This document shows, one piece after another, positions 6,883 through 12,892 of a stretch of 14,727 nucleotides of DNA; the stretch's first letter is position 1, and every line of letters starts with the position of its first letter. The translations under genes were made by a program, and so were the position numbers. A model generated the notes under the pieces. That model saw only the letters and a program-made list of their open reading frames with translations, was not told the origin of the DNA and made no database searches. Location of the stretch: positions 33,012 to 47,738 of the forward strand of contig MEUF01000046.1 of the NCBI GenBank assembly GCA_001771615.1. Direction: 5' to 3'. This DNA is from a candidate division WOR-1 bacterium RIFOXYB2_FULL_48_7 (lineage in GTDB: Bacteria > Margulisbacteria > WOR-1 > O2-12-FULL-45-9 > XYB2-FULL-48-7).

Positions 6883-7833
6883 ATGAAAAGCAAATGGCTT
6901 TGTCTAATTGTCTTATTTGGTCTGGTAATCGTGATGTTTGGCTGTTCATCTGGTGGGAGCGGTGAGGTGGCGACAACCACAACAATTGCCAGCTCAACTA
7001 GTACTTCAACTTCTACGAGCGTCTCTACCTCAACCAGTGTGAATACCTCAACCACTACCACAACTGGAGCTAGTACGACCACTTCAACCAGCCAGGCCAC
7101 AACGACCACCTCAAATTATTTGTACTCTATCTACCCGGCAACGGACCAGCCGCCACAAATAACTTTTTATTGGGGGGCTGGAAAACAAACAATTGTGCCT
7201 GATTCATTATCAAATATTAGTGCCAGATATGGCGGATGGGAGGGGAGTGGCGGCGGATTATATAAAACCGGATATGAGCCGGCCACCGAGAGCGAAATGG
7301 TCTTAACCAGCACCAGGGAGCCCGTTTATTCATATTGTTCTGGGACAATTGTTTTTATGACATACGAAGCAATCAATTTTGAAGGACAGCCGGAAGGTGA
7401 AATTGCGATTCGATATGGTAGTAAATATGTAGTTAAGCATGTCCATGTTGTTGATTTTCAACCTATTGTTCAGGTCGGGAATACCATCGAGGCCGGTGAA
7501 CTTATTGGTTACACCGAAAAGATGGGGGCGGGAGGTTTCTGGGAAGTTGAGGTTAGCTATTTAAAAGGAAATAATCAGTATCGTGCGGTCCCCTTGTATT
7601 TTTTCCTTGATACGGCTTCTAAGGCTGTTTTTGACCAGATAGCCGCTACTTTAGGGGTGAGCTGGTTACATTCCCTTAGTGAATCAACGTCTGAATCCTG
7701 GGTTTCCTATGTCGGGACGCATGAAGGCTGGTCCGATGTCAGTAAAGCTGGCTTAAGATCAGAAATTATGAATAGCTACGAAACAGTTGAAGAATATTGT
7801 ACTGCCTACGGTTTGTCCTGGATATTGAATTAG
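6883..7833 (+). CDS. Thr-stalk lipoprotein with non-catalytic M23 (LytM)-like domain
   Basis: Start taken at ATG 6883 (316 residues); the frame opens with a TTG three codons earlier, overlapping the -10 box. The signal peptide ends VMFGC with Cys21; Phe at -2 is unusual for a lipobox. Residues 27-77 are a Thr/Ser-rich stalk, probably extended and possibly glycosylated. The region of about 145-240 follows the M23/LytM outline: EPVYSYCSGTIVFM (strand start), KYVVKHVHVVDF (the YAHLSSF region), VQVGNTIEAGELIGYTEKMG (the VKKGQxIGxxGxTG region), then FWEVEVSY where catalytic enzymes have HLHFEV. The second catalytic His pair is missing, so cell-wall hydrolysis is not expected; binding or regulation of the wall is possible. 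The C-terminal ~70 residues are unassigned. It lies 10 nt before rsgA. Confidence 0.75.
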   Translation: MKSKWLCLIVLFGLVIVMFGCSSGGSGEVATTTTIASSTSTSTSTSVSTSTSVNTSTTTTTGASTTTSTSQATTTTSNYLYSIYPATDQPPQITFYWGAGKQTIVPDSLSNISARYGGWEGSGGGLYKTGYEPATESEMVLTSTREPVYSYCSGTIVFMTYEAINFEGQPEGEIAIRYGSKYVVKHVHVVDFQPIVQVGNTIEAGELIGYTEKMGAGGFWEVEVSYLKGNNQYRAVPLYFFLDTASKAVFDQIAATLGVSWLHSLSESTSESWVSYVGTHEGWSDVSKAGLRSEIMNSYETVEEYCTAYGLSWILN

Positions 7834-7843
7834 GGCGTTATAT

Positions 7844-8836
7844 ATGACAATCGGCAGAGTTGTCGCCCAATATCGAGGTAAATACAGGGTTTTATCCGAC
7901 AACGGGGAATTTTGGGCTGAAGTGACCGGTAAAACTGTCTATTTAGCGTCTTCGCCGCTTGATTACCCGATAGTTGGTGATTTGGTCGGCATTGTCGAAT
8001 TGGGATATGGAAATTCTTTAATTGAATCTATCATTCCCAGAATAAATGTTTTACAAAGGAAGTCTGCCGGCAAGAACAATAGTCAGCCAATTGCGGCGAA
8101 CATTGATACCGCATTTATTTTGCAATCCGTCGACCGCGACTTTAATTTAAATCGCTTTGAGCGTTATCTGACAATTGTTGAATCGTCAAAGATTAAACCG
8201 GTTTTGGCCTTGAACAAATGCGATCTCATCACTCCCGCGGAGCTGGCTGAAAAAAAAGCAATATTAGAAAATCGGTTCAAGGATATCCCTATTATTACGA
8301 TAAGCACCTTGAGCGGCGAGGGGCTTGATGACTTAAAAAAGATGATTATTCCCCATCAAATTCACTGCTTGCTTGGATCATCGGGAGTCGGCAAATCATC
8401 GCTCATAAACAGGTTGTTGGGCAAGGAATTGCTGAAAACCATGGAAATTAGCGCCCAAACAAAAAAAGGTAAGCACGCGACGACGCACCGGGAGCTTTTT
8501 GTCCTCGATGGGGGTGGGATGATCATTGATAATCCAGGCATGAGGGAAATAGGGCTGGCTGACGCCAATGAGGGCGTTCGGAACGTCTTTGCAGAAATTG
8601 AACAGTTGGGCAGGGGATGTAAGTTTATCGATTGTACCCATCAGCATGAACCGGGGTGCGGGGTCCTGGCCGCTATTGAATCTGGGGAGCTAAGTGATGA
8701 AAAATATCGCAGTTATATTAAGCTTAAAAAGGAAGCAAGTCACTATGGCCTGACAGAATTAGAGAAAAGGCGGAAGGATAAAAAATTCGGCAAAATGGTT
8801 AAGAGCACACTGAAGCAGATGAAGAAATCGAAGTAA
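7844..8836 (+). CDS. rsgA: Ribosome small-subunit-dependent GTPase A
   Basis: A 330-residue circularly permuted GTPase. An N-terminal OB-fold (about 1-70) binds the ribosome. The GTPase motifs follow in permuted order: G4 NKCD (124-127), G5 near ISTLSGEG (153-160), G1 GSSGVGKSS (178-186), G2 around KHATTHRE (210-217) and G3 DNPGMRE (229-235). A C-terminal zinc site is formed by Cys259, Cys264, a His in THQH (266/268) and Cys272, followed by a basic Lys-rich tail. RsgA (YjeQ) helps late maturation of the 30S subunit and hydrolyses GTP when bound to it. Only AGGG about 8 nt upstream resembles a ribosome site, and the gene starts 10 nt after the lipoprotein stop, so it is probably expressed with it. 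Confidence 0.96.
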   Translation: MTIGRVVAQYRGKYRVLSDNGEFWAEVTGKTVYLASSPLDYPIVGDLVGIVELGYGNSLIESIIPRINVLQRKSAGKNNSQPIAANIDTAFILQSVDRDFNLNRFERYLTIVESSKIKPVLALNKCDLITPAELAEKKAILENRFKDIPIITISTLSGEGLDDLKKMIIPHQIHCLLGSSGVGKSSLINRLLGKELLKTMEISAQTKKGKHATTHRELFVLDGGGMIIDNPGMREIGLADANEGVRNVFAEIEQLGRGCKFIDCTHQHEPGCGVLAAIESGELSDEKYRSYIKLKKEASHYGLTELEKRRKDKKFGKMVKSTLKQMKKSK

Positions 8837-8890
8837 GAATCGCGCAAGAAAAGTCAAAGGCATTCCCCTCCTAGAAGATTTTAGATCTGA

Positions 8891-8919
8891 TTGACAACTA
8901 ATGTTATTTTGTGTATAAT
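8891..8919 (+). promoter_or_regulatory. Consensus sigma-70 promoter of the DUF134-NifX operon
   Basis: TTGACA (8891-8896), 17-nt spacer, TATAAT (8914-8919): a perfect match to consensus in both boxes and spacing. Transcription should start near 8926, leaving a ~22-nt leader with the AAAGGAG site at 8934-8940. Confidence 0.85.
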
Positions 8920-8933
8920 TGGCATATGCCAAT
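8918..8933. promoter_or_regulatory. 16-bp palindromic operator at the DUF134 transcription start
   Basis: ATTGGCATATGCCAAT is a perfect 16-bp palindrome. It overlaps the last bases of the -10 box and spans the predicted start of transcription, so a dimeric protein bound here would block the promoter. The HTH protein encoded just downstream is the obvious candidate (inference). Confidence 0.7.
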
Positions 8934-8947
8934 AAAGGAGAATGTTT

Positions 8948-9427
8948 ATGTCTAGGCCATTTAGGTGTCGTAAGGTGGGTTTGCAGCCTGTTTGCCGGAG
9001 ATTTGGCCCATCGGGTGGATTGGCCGGAGAAGGACAAGCAATACATTTACAGCTTGATGAGCTGGAAGCAATTCGACTGGCTGATGTTGATGGACTATAC
9101 CAAGAAGATGCGGCGAAAAAAATGGGAATATCTCGGCAGACCTTTGGCAACATTATTGATTCGGCTCATAAAAAGGTCGCGGAAGCTATTATCAATGCAA
9201 ATGAAATAAAAATTGAGGGAGGTGAAGTTAAAATGATGGAAAGAAGGTTTGTTTGTTTTGATTGTAAGAAGGAATGGGCCCTGCCATATGGCGCCGGAAG
9301 GCCGTTAGATTGCCCAACCTGTCAGAGCAAAAATATCCATCGAGCCACTGAAGATAGAGGTTGCGGAAGAAATAATGGATTAGGCCGTGGCCAAGGGCGA
9401 GGAAATAGGGCCTGTAGAAGGGCATAG
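8948..9427 (+). CDS. DUF134 helix-turn-helix protein with C-terminal zinc ribbon
   Basis: Start taken at the ATG at 8948, 7 nt after AAAGGAG; the ATG at 8942 is only 1 nt from that site. The 159-residue product begins SRPFRCRKV, the conserved DUF134 opening. LDELEAIRLADVDGLYQEDAAKKMGIS and the following helix (about 37-75) form the sigma-70 region-4-like HTH. A zinc ribbon follows, with Cys103-x2-Cys106 and Cys122-x2-Cys125 (FVCFDC, DCPTC), then a Gly/Arg-rich tail with two more Cys. DUF134 proteins are putative DNA-binding proteins commonly found beside NifX/NifB-type proteins, as here. Probable role: metal- or cluster-sensing regulator, plausibly autoregulating through the palindrome in its promoter. 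Confidence 0.9.
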   Translation: MSRPFRCRKVGLQPVCRRFGPSGGLAGEGQAIHLQLDELEAIRLADVDGLYQEDAAKKMGISRQTFGNIIDSAHKKVAEAIINANEIKIEGGEVKMMERRFVCFDCKKEWALPYGAGRPLDCPTCQSKNIHRATEDRGCGRNNGLGRGQGRGNRACRRA

Positions 9428-9428
9428 C

Positions 9429-9794
9429 ATGAAAATATGTATTCCAATTGAAGGCAATCAAGGATTGAAATCAAAAATATATGGTCACTTTGGCAGTGCT
9501 CCTGGGTTTATGATTTGTGATATAGAAAACGGCGACAATCAATTTATTGCCAATGTTAATGAGCATCATGAGCATGGGACCTGCAACCCATTAAAGATGC
9601 TGCAAAAAACCACATTTGATGCGGTTGCTTGTAGTGGGATGGGGATGAGAGCTGTCCAAATGTTAAATCAATCAGGTATTAAAGTTCTGTTCTCTAATTC
9701 ATTGTTTGTTGAAGATTTGCTCAATGAATATAAAGACGGAAGGTTAAAAGATCTAACTCTTGAATTGTCTTGTAAGCAGCACAATTGTCACTAA
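9429..9794 (+). CDS. NifX/NifB-type dinitrogenase iron-molybdenum cofactor-binding domain protein
   Basis: A 121-residue single-domain protein, started at ATG 9429 behind GAAGGG; the frame extends to 9387 but that would overlap the upstream gene. Family marks: KICIPIEGN at the N-terminus, HFGSAPGF (20-27), the metal-binding-type HHEHGTCNP (46-54) and the glycine turn SGMGMRAVQMLN (69-80). The tail SCKQHNCH adds two Cys and two His. This is the stand-alone MTH1175-like form of the family, related to the orange protein of Desulfovibrio, and binds or carries metal-sulfur clusters; with no nitrogenase genes nearby it is unlikely to serve nitrogen fixation. It follows the DUF134 gene by 1 nt. Confidence 0.92.
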   Translation: MKICIPIEGNQGLKSKIYGHFGSAPGFMICDIENGDNQFIANVNEHHEHGTCNPLKMLQKTTFDAVACSGMGMRAVQMLNQSGIKVLFSNSLFVEDLLNEYKDGRLKDLTLELSCKQHNCH

Positions 9795-9853
9795 AGATAC
9801 AAGGAAAGCTCGACAAGTTATCGGTAGATGCTTGCGGCCAAAAATCATAACCC

Positions 9854-9882
9854 TTTACAACTTCTAGCAGGGTTGATACTAT
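9854..9882 (+). promoter_or_regulatory. Promoter of the gene at 9889
   Basis: TTTACA (9854-9859), 17-nt spacer, TACTAT (9877-9882), then 6 nt (cccttc) to the ATG at 9889. No Shine-Dalgarno site, so a leaderless message is predicted. Confidence 0.6.
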
Positions 9883-9888
9883 CCCTTC

Positions 9889-10377
9889 ATGGCCAAGAAA
9901 ATGAGGGGCTTCATTCTTCTGGTGATTATCGCTATCCTGGTCACAACAGGAATGATTATTTTTGTTGAGCGACAGTCTGATGACCAGAGTGCTACTGAAC
10001 AAGAAATTGTTTTACTGTTTGATAATTGGAACCAAGCGCTTCAGGCCGGCGATCCGCATAAGGTTGCTGTGCTTTATGCGGATCGGTCGCTTCTCTTGCC
10101 AACACTATCCTCTAAGCTTAGAGTAACCCCAAAAGAAAAAGAGGAGTACTTTAGTCACTTTTTAGAAAAGCGGCCGTCTGCTAGGGTCGATTTTCGGCAA
10201 ATAGCTATTGGTGCTGATATGGCTGTAGATTCAGGATTGTATACTTTTAATTTTGCAAAAACTGGCGAGCTGGTAAAAGCAAGATATAGTTTTACCTATA
10301 AACGCGACGGCAAACGTTGGTTAATTATCAATCATCATTCTTCCCTGGTGCCAGAAGGCAACAACCGTTCTGACTAA
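9889..10377 (+). CDS. Membrane-anchored SnoaL/CaMKII-AD-like (NTF2-fold) protein
   Basis: A 162-residue protein with one N-terminal membrane segment (about 7-26, preceded by KKMR, so a signal anchor facing the periplasm). The rest fits the DUF4440/SgcJ/CaMKII-association-domain outline of the NTF2 fold: IVLLFDNWNQALQAGDPHKVAVLYA (40-64), then SLLLPTLS, a central helix EKEEYFSHFLEKRP, and the sheet AVDSGLYTFNF ... VKARYSFTYKRDGKRWLIINHHSS (112-152). Such domains bind small ligands or act as enzymes; no catalytic set can be named here. It stands alone behind its own leaderless-type promoter, 94 nt after the NifX-like gene. Confidence 0.75.
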   Translation: MAKKMRGFILLVIIAILVTTGMIIFVERQSDDQSATEQEIVLLFDNWNQALQAGDPHKVAVLYADRSLLLPTLSSKLRVTPKEKEEYFSHFLEKRPSARVDFRQIAIGADMAVDSGLYTFNFAKTGELVKARYSFTYKRDGKRWLIINHHSSLVPEGNNRSD

Positions 10378-10444
10378 TAGCAAAATACCAAAACTCCGAT
10401 ATGGGAAATAGGGGCAACTGGTAAAGGTTCGCACCAAAAGAGTG

Positions 10445-10463
10445 GCTCCCCGGGTAGGATTCG
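10445..10463. repeat. 19-bp direct repeat: partial copy of the tRNA-Asn 3' end
   Basis: The 19 bases here are identical to 10672-10690, which are the 3' end and part of the T-arm of the adjacent tRNA-Asn (plus one base beyond). The copies are in the same orientation, 227 bp apart. The identity stops inside the T-loop. A downstream copy of a tRNA 3' end in direct orientation is the geometry left by tRNA-targeting integration. Confidence 0.75.
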
Positions 10464-10606
10464 TCCTCCGCGTCGCTTGGGGCGACGGCTCCGGGACATG
10501 GCATTTTCCCTGTCGCTCGTTCACCCTGCTGGGGCAGGGGTATCACTCGCTTTTCCTCGTCCGCCTAAGGCGGACTCGGCGGGAAAATGCCTTTCTCATC
10601 CTACCC
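10452..10606. repeat. Nested inverted-repeat module between the tRNA-end copies
   Basis: An outer pair, GGGTAGGAT (10452-10460) and ATCCTACCC (10598-10606), encloses an 11-bp perfect pair, GGCATTTTCCC (10500-10510) and GGGAAAATGCC (10581-10591). Smaller hairpins lie in and around them: AGGA-TTCG-TCCT (10456-10467), CGTCGC/GCGACG (10471-10487), CCCTGC/GCAGGG (10524-10539) and GTCCGCCT/AGGCGGAC (10559-10575). No convincing protein is encoded. It could be a small non-autonomous mobile element or a structured RNA. Confidence 0.6.
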
Positions 10607-10607
10607 T

Positions 10608-10627
10608 GATTCTGCTAGCGCAGAATC
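10608..10627. repeat. Perfect 8-bp stem hairpin
   Basis: GATTCTGC-TAGC-GCAGAATC, an 8-bp perfect stem with a 4-nt loop, just outside the nested repeat module and before the terminator-like hairpin. Confidence 0.6.
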
Positions 10628-10657
10628 CAATTGCTGAACGCAATTGCCGCTTTTTTT
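10628..10657 (+). terminator. Possible Rho-independent terminator
   Basis: CAATTGC-TGAAC-GCAATTG (7-bp stem, 5-nt loop) is followed after four bases (CCGC) by seven T. On the plus strand it could end transcription from the gene at 9889, some 250 bp upstream. The stem is weak and the T-run is displaced, so this is tentative. Confidence 0.35.
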
Positions 10658-10672
10658 ATTGCCTAAAAAAAG

Positions 10673-10744
10673 CTCCCCGGGTAGGATTCGAACCTACGAC
10701 CAAGTGATTAACAGTCACCTGCGCTACCACTGCGCTACCGGGGA
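10673..10744 (-). tRNA. tRNA-Asn (anticodon GTT)
   Basis: Read on the minus strand, 72 nt. The acceptor stem TCCCCGG/CCGGGGA is fully paired with a G discriminator. The D-arm is GCGC-AGTGGTA-GCGC. The anticodon arm GGTGA-CTGTTAA-TCACT carries anticodon GTT, hence Asn. The variable loop is TGGTC, and the T-arm is GTAGG-TTCGAAT-CCTAC. The CCA end is not encoded (GCT follows), so it must be added enzymatically. A T-run follows immediately downstream. The 3' end is the source of the direct repeat at 10445. Confidence 0.96.
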
Positions 10745-10774
10745 ATGCCTCGACTCACTACGCTCGCTCGGCAT
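10745..10774. repeat. Inverted repeat abutting the tRNA 5' end
   Basis: ATGCC (10745-10749) and GGCAT (10770-10774) enclose a CTCACTACGCTCGCTC stretch. The internal CACT/CTCGC words also occur inside the module at 10512-10520 and 10544-10550, suggesting the same repeat family flanks the tRNA on both sides. Confidence 0.45.
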
Positions 10775-10837
10775 AAATACAGAAGCAGCAAAAACTCAAC
10801 CTTAAAATTCTAACAAGGATTCCGACGGTAGTCAAAC

Positions 10838-10866
10838 AAAAAGCCCCGAGTTCCCCCAGGGCTTTT
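10838..10866 (-). terminator. Rho-independent terminator of the lipoprotein gene ending at 10886
   Basis: On the minus strand AAAAGCCC and GGGCTTTT form an 8-bp stem around a G-rich 12-nt loop and continue into TTTTTGTTT. It lies about 20 nt after the stop of the leftward lipoprotein gene. The remaining 60 bases up to the tRNA repeat hold nothing recognisable. Confidence 0.8.
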
Positions 10867-10885
10867 GTTGTAAAATATATGGAAA

Positions 10886-12031
10886 TTAGAAGCTAAAGGT
10901 CTCCTTCGACCCGCTCACTGGATAGTAATTGCCGCCAGTTTGGGTTGCCTCGAATGTTCCGATAGTTCCGGCTTCGGATGAAAGTATCCCAAATCCACCA
11001 AGATTGTCGGGATTCATATTGGCATAAAACGTTTCTCCTCCCGGAGAGGCAATGCCGCTCATAAGACAACCGGCAAATTCAACGCCATTCCCAGGATTAA
11101 TGAAAATAAGGCGAGCTGTCATTTGCAGTGTTCCTCCTTCAAAAGTGAGAACAGAAGTAGCTTCATAAGTGCCGGGCAGGGGGGAGCTGCGAGTGGGATC
11201 AACATCGACAACAACGTTGATTTCCCCGGTGACATAGCCGGTGAATGACATGCGGTTATCAATCGCTCCCAGTGCGTCTGACGCGCTCGATTCAGGTGTA
11301 GTCAGATGGAGCCAGCTGGGCAATGAGAAATGTTCTCTTAGGGCTGATTCCATCGTGGCATAGGTGGTCGCCCAGCACATATATTCGCCTTCGCTGGTAA
11401 TTTGCATAAAGTATGATGAGTTGTTAAACGCAGCGCTGCCTTCACTTGAACAAGCGGCAACCCAACCCAAAAATGCGCTACTGAAAGCCAGGCTTGGCTG
11501 GCCCTCCATCAGCTCCATCAAAACCCCATATGTTGAATAAGAGCCTATTTTGGCAACCTTCTTATTGGCCAATAGGTTTCCCGAAATAACTTCACCAGAA
11601 TTATTCTTCATTCTGAAAGCAACATTCATGCTTCCCCCGATGGTTTCGGAGGTGACGGGGATATAACCCTCAATGCTTAAAGGGCCGTTCATTATGTCGT
11701 ATTGATAAAGAAATGTAGGCGGAGCTGAACCGGAGAAAGCTTTTATCGCCTGGCTGGATAAAGCACTAGCCGAAGTTCCCCCCATCATAGAAGAGTTTCC
11801 CCCAACTGCTGAACCAACTCCCACCACTGATACCGCTTTGGCGACCGTTAGCTGATCAGCCAATGTGGTTGTTGTTGAGGTGGAAGTGGTAGTGGTAGTT
11901 GTGGTCGTGGCCACTGTCGTTGTAGTAGTCGTTGTATCCGTCGAAGTCCCGCCACCACACCCAGTCACAAAAGAGCCAACAGCCATCAAACAAACCAATA
12001 GAATAGTGCTCCCAAATATCTCTTTTTTCAT
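10886..12031 (-). CDS. Thr-stalk lipoprotein of unknown function
   Basis: The start is ATG 12031 (381 residues), 7 nt after a strong AGGAGG; ATG 12034 directly before it is the alternative, and the frame is open to 12097 but that would include the promoter. The signal peptide ends FVTGC with Cys25, followed by GGG. Residues about 29-58 are a nearly pure Thr/Ser stalk. The ectodomain (about 60-381) is not recognised; it is Gly/Ser-rich with beta-strand character in the C-terminal third (ATSVLTFEGGTLQMTARLIFIN) and ends ETFSF. A Cys pair around 200-235 and a later single Cys are the only others. Unlike the other stand-alone genes here, it has a normal leader with a ribosome site, its own promoter and its own terminator, so it is a monocistronic unit. 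Confidence 0.8.
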   Translation of the reverse strand: MKKEIFGSTILLVCLMAVGSFVTGCGGGTSTDTTTTTTTVATTTTTTTTSTSTTTTLADQLTVAKAVSVVGVGSAVGGNSSMMGGTSASALSSQAIKAFSGSAPPTFLYQYDIMNGPLSIEGYIPVTSETIGGSMNVAFRMKNNSGEVISGNLLANKKVAKIGSYSTYGVLMELMEGQPSLAFSSAFLGWVAACSSEGSAAFNNSSYFMQITSEGEYMCWATTYATMESALREHFSLPSWLHLTTPESSASDALGAIDNRMSFTGYVTGEINVVVDVDPTRSSPLPGTYEATSVLTFEGGTLQMTARLIFINPGNGVEFAGCLMSGIASPGGETFYANMNPDNLGGFGILSSEAGTIGTFEATQTGGNYYPVSGSKETFSF

Positions 12032-12051
12032 CATTTTACCTCCTAAAACGG

Positions 12052-12066
12052 TTCTACACAGTAGAA
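12052..12066. repeat. Inverted repeat at the transcription start of the leftward lipoprotein
   Basis: TTCTAC-ACA-GTAGAA, a perfect 6-bp inverted repeat with a 3-nt centre. It touches the -10 box (12066-12071) and covers the predicted transcription start, so it may be an operator or a 5' hairpin of the message. Confidence 0.5.
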
Positions 12067-12093
12067 TTATAGAATAAATAATCCGGATGTCAA
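12066..12093 (-). promoter_or_regulatory. Promoter of the leftward lipoprotein gene
   Basis: Minus strand: TTGACA (12093-12088), 16-nt spacer, TATAAT (12071-12066), both perfect consensus. The leader of about 25 nt carries AGGAGGT (12044-12038). It is divergent from the promoter at 12102, with the two -35 boxes 8 bp apart. Confidence 0.85.
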
Positions 12094-12101
12094 ACAATAT
12101 A

Positions 12102-12130
12102 TTGACAATTGTTAGGTTGCTGGCTATTAT
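12102..12130 (+). promoter_or_regulatory. Promoter of the first tandem lipoprotein
   Basis: TTGACA (12102-12107), 17-nt spacer, TATTAT (12125-12130), then 8 nt to ATG 12139 without a Shine-Dalgarno site. It is homologous to the promoter at 12858 (shared TATTGACAAT and GCTATTAT). Confidence 0.75.
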
Positions 12131-12138
12131 GATTCATA

Positions 12139-12747
12139 ATGAAGAACTTGAACATTATATTTGGTTTGATCTCACTTATTGCTTTGGGGACTGTGTCGAT
12201 GGTTGGATGTTCTGCCACAACGACAGATACTACATCAACTACAACTACTGCCACAACAACTGTTACCTCAACCAGCACCACAGCGGAGACCACAACGATA
12301 ACCACTACAGTTACTTCATCAACATCGTCATCGACGACAATAACAACTACTACTACAACCACCACCACCTCAACAATGGCCCCATTCAACGGGACATACT
12401 ATATTATGGGGATGATCAACAAAGGGGTTTGTACTTTTGATGCCGTTACAATTACCTTAAATCGCACCAATATTGATTTAACCGAGTTTTTCTCCAGTGA
12501 GGTTAATATTAGCGGAACCAGCCCAATTAGTTATAATTTTACATATTCAACATCTGAAACAACAGTTGAATGCAAAATCATTGCCATGGCCCCATATGAT
12601 TATGCTATGTATATTGGCGCTGTTGGCGCAACGACCGGCGAGGTCTCTCTTTTAGTCCCCCAGCTCTTGACGATTACTTTGGAAGCAGCCAACTATCATA
12701 CCTATTTTCCAACGTTCGAGATGTTTGTTTTGCAAGAAAATCCTTAG
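12139..12747 (+). CDS. Thr-stalk lipoprotein, tandem copy 1
   Basis: A 202-residue lipoprotein with signal peptide ending SMVGC (Cys24). Residues about 27-78 are a Thr/Ser stalk encoded by mixed ACN codons. The 120-residue ectodomain starts APFNGTYYIMG and is probably beta-rich; the family is not recognised. It has two conserved Cys (GVCTFD and VECKI) that could form a disulfide. The ectodomain is about 65% identical by eye to that of the next lipoprotein, and stalk, signal and promoter also correspond, so the two are tandem duplicates. Predicted leaderless. A fragment of the FAD oxidase gene follows it on the opposite strand. Confidence 0.85.
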   Translation: MKNLNIIFGLISLIALGTVSMVGCSATTTDTTSTTTTATTTVTSTSTTAETTTITTTVTSSTSSSTTITTTTTTTTTSTMAPFNGTYYIMGMINKGVCTFDAVTITLNRTNIDLTEFFSSEVNISGTSPISYNFTYSTSETTVECKIIAMAPYDYAMYIGAVGATTGEVSLLVPQLLTITLEAANYHTYFPTFEMFVLQENP

Positions 12748-12758
12748 AACTTTTTATT

Positions 12759-12855
12759 TGATCAAGGTTTTTTTTGCTATGCATTTCCTTCAAACAGTTT
12801 GCTTTTAATTTGCCAATCCCATGTTCAGCTGAAACGGTGCCGCCTAATGAGGCCG
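12759..12855 (-). pseudogene. Fragment of the FAD-linked oxidase 3' region
   Basis: About 97 bp match 13563-13659 without gaps, with roughly 11 mismatches counted by eye. On the minus strand it reads ASLGGTVSAEHGIGKLKANC and then LKEMHSKK, against SLGGTASAEHGIGKLKVNYL and KEMYSKK in the complete gene. It lacks the rest of the protein at both ends: the N-terminal ~340 residues are absent, and about 65 bp between it and the lipoprotein are missing compared with the intact arrangement. It is therefore a dead by-product of the tandem duplication, even though the frame is still open. Confidence 0.85.
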
Positions 12856-12857
12856 TA

Positions 12858-12886
12858 TTGACAATAGTCAAGTCAGTAGCTATTAT
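12858..12886 (+). promoter_or_regulatory. Promoter of the second tandem lipoprotein
   Basis: TTGACA (12858-12863), 17-nt spacer, TATTAT (12881-12886), then 6 nt to ATG 12893 with no Shine-Dalgarno site. It begins exactly where the oxidase fragment ends. Confidence 0.75.
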
Positions 12887-12892
12887 ACTGCC

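Noticed and set aside
6822..7109. Val-rich minus-strand frame opposite the Thr stalk (similar ones at 11865-12077, 12090-12389 and 12910-13104)
   Set aside because: Poly-Thr codons read backwards give poly-Val. These are mirrors of the stalks, without ribosome sites.
9429..9794. Part of a nitrogen-fixation cluster
   Set aside because: The domain is the short stand-alone form that is common outside nitrogen fixers, and no nif genes are near.
10378..10444. A second degraded tRNA upstream of the repeat copy
   Set aside because: Only the 19-bp tail matches; no acceptor, D or anticodon arm can be folded from the flanking bases.
10477..10707. Plus-strand frame across the repeat module and tRNA
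   Set aside because: It reads through hairpins and antisense through the tRNA, has no ribosome site and gives no recognisable protein.
10445..10775. CRISPR array
   Set aside because: The repeats are unequal inverted repeats and a single direct pair; there are no regularly spaced identical units and no cas genes.
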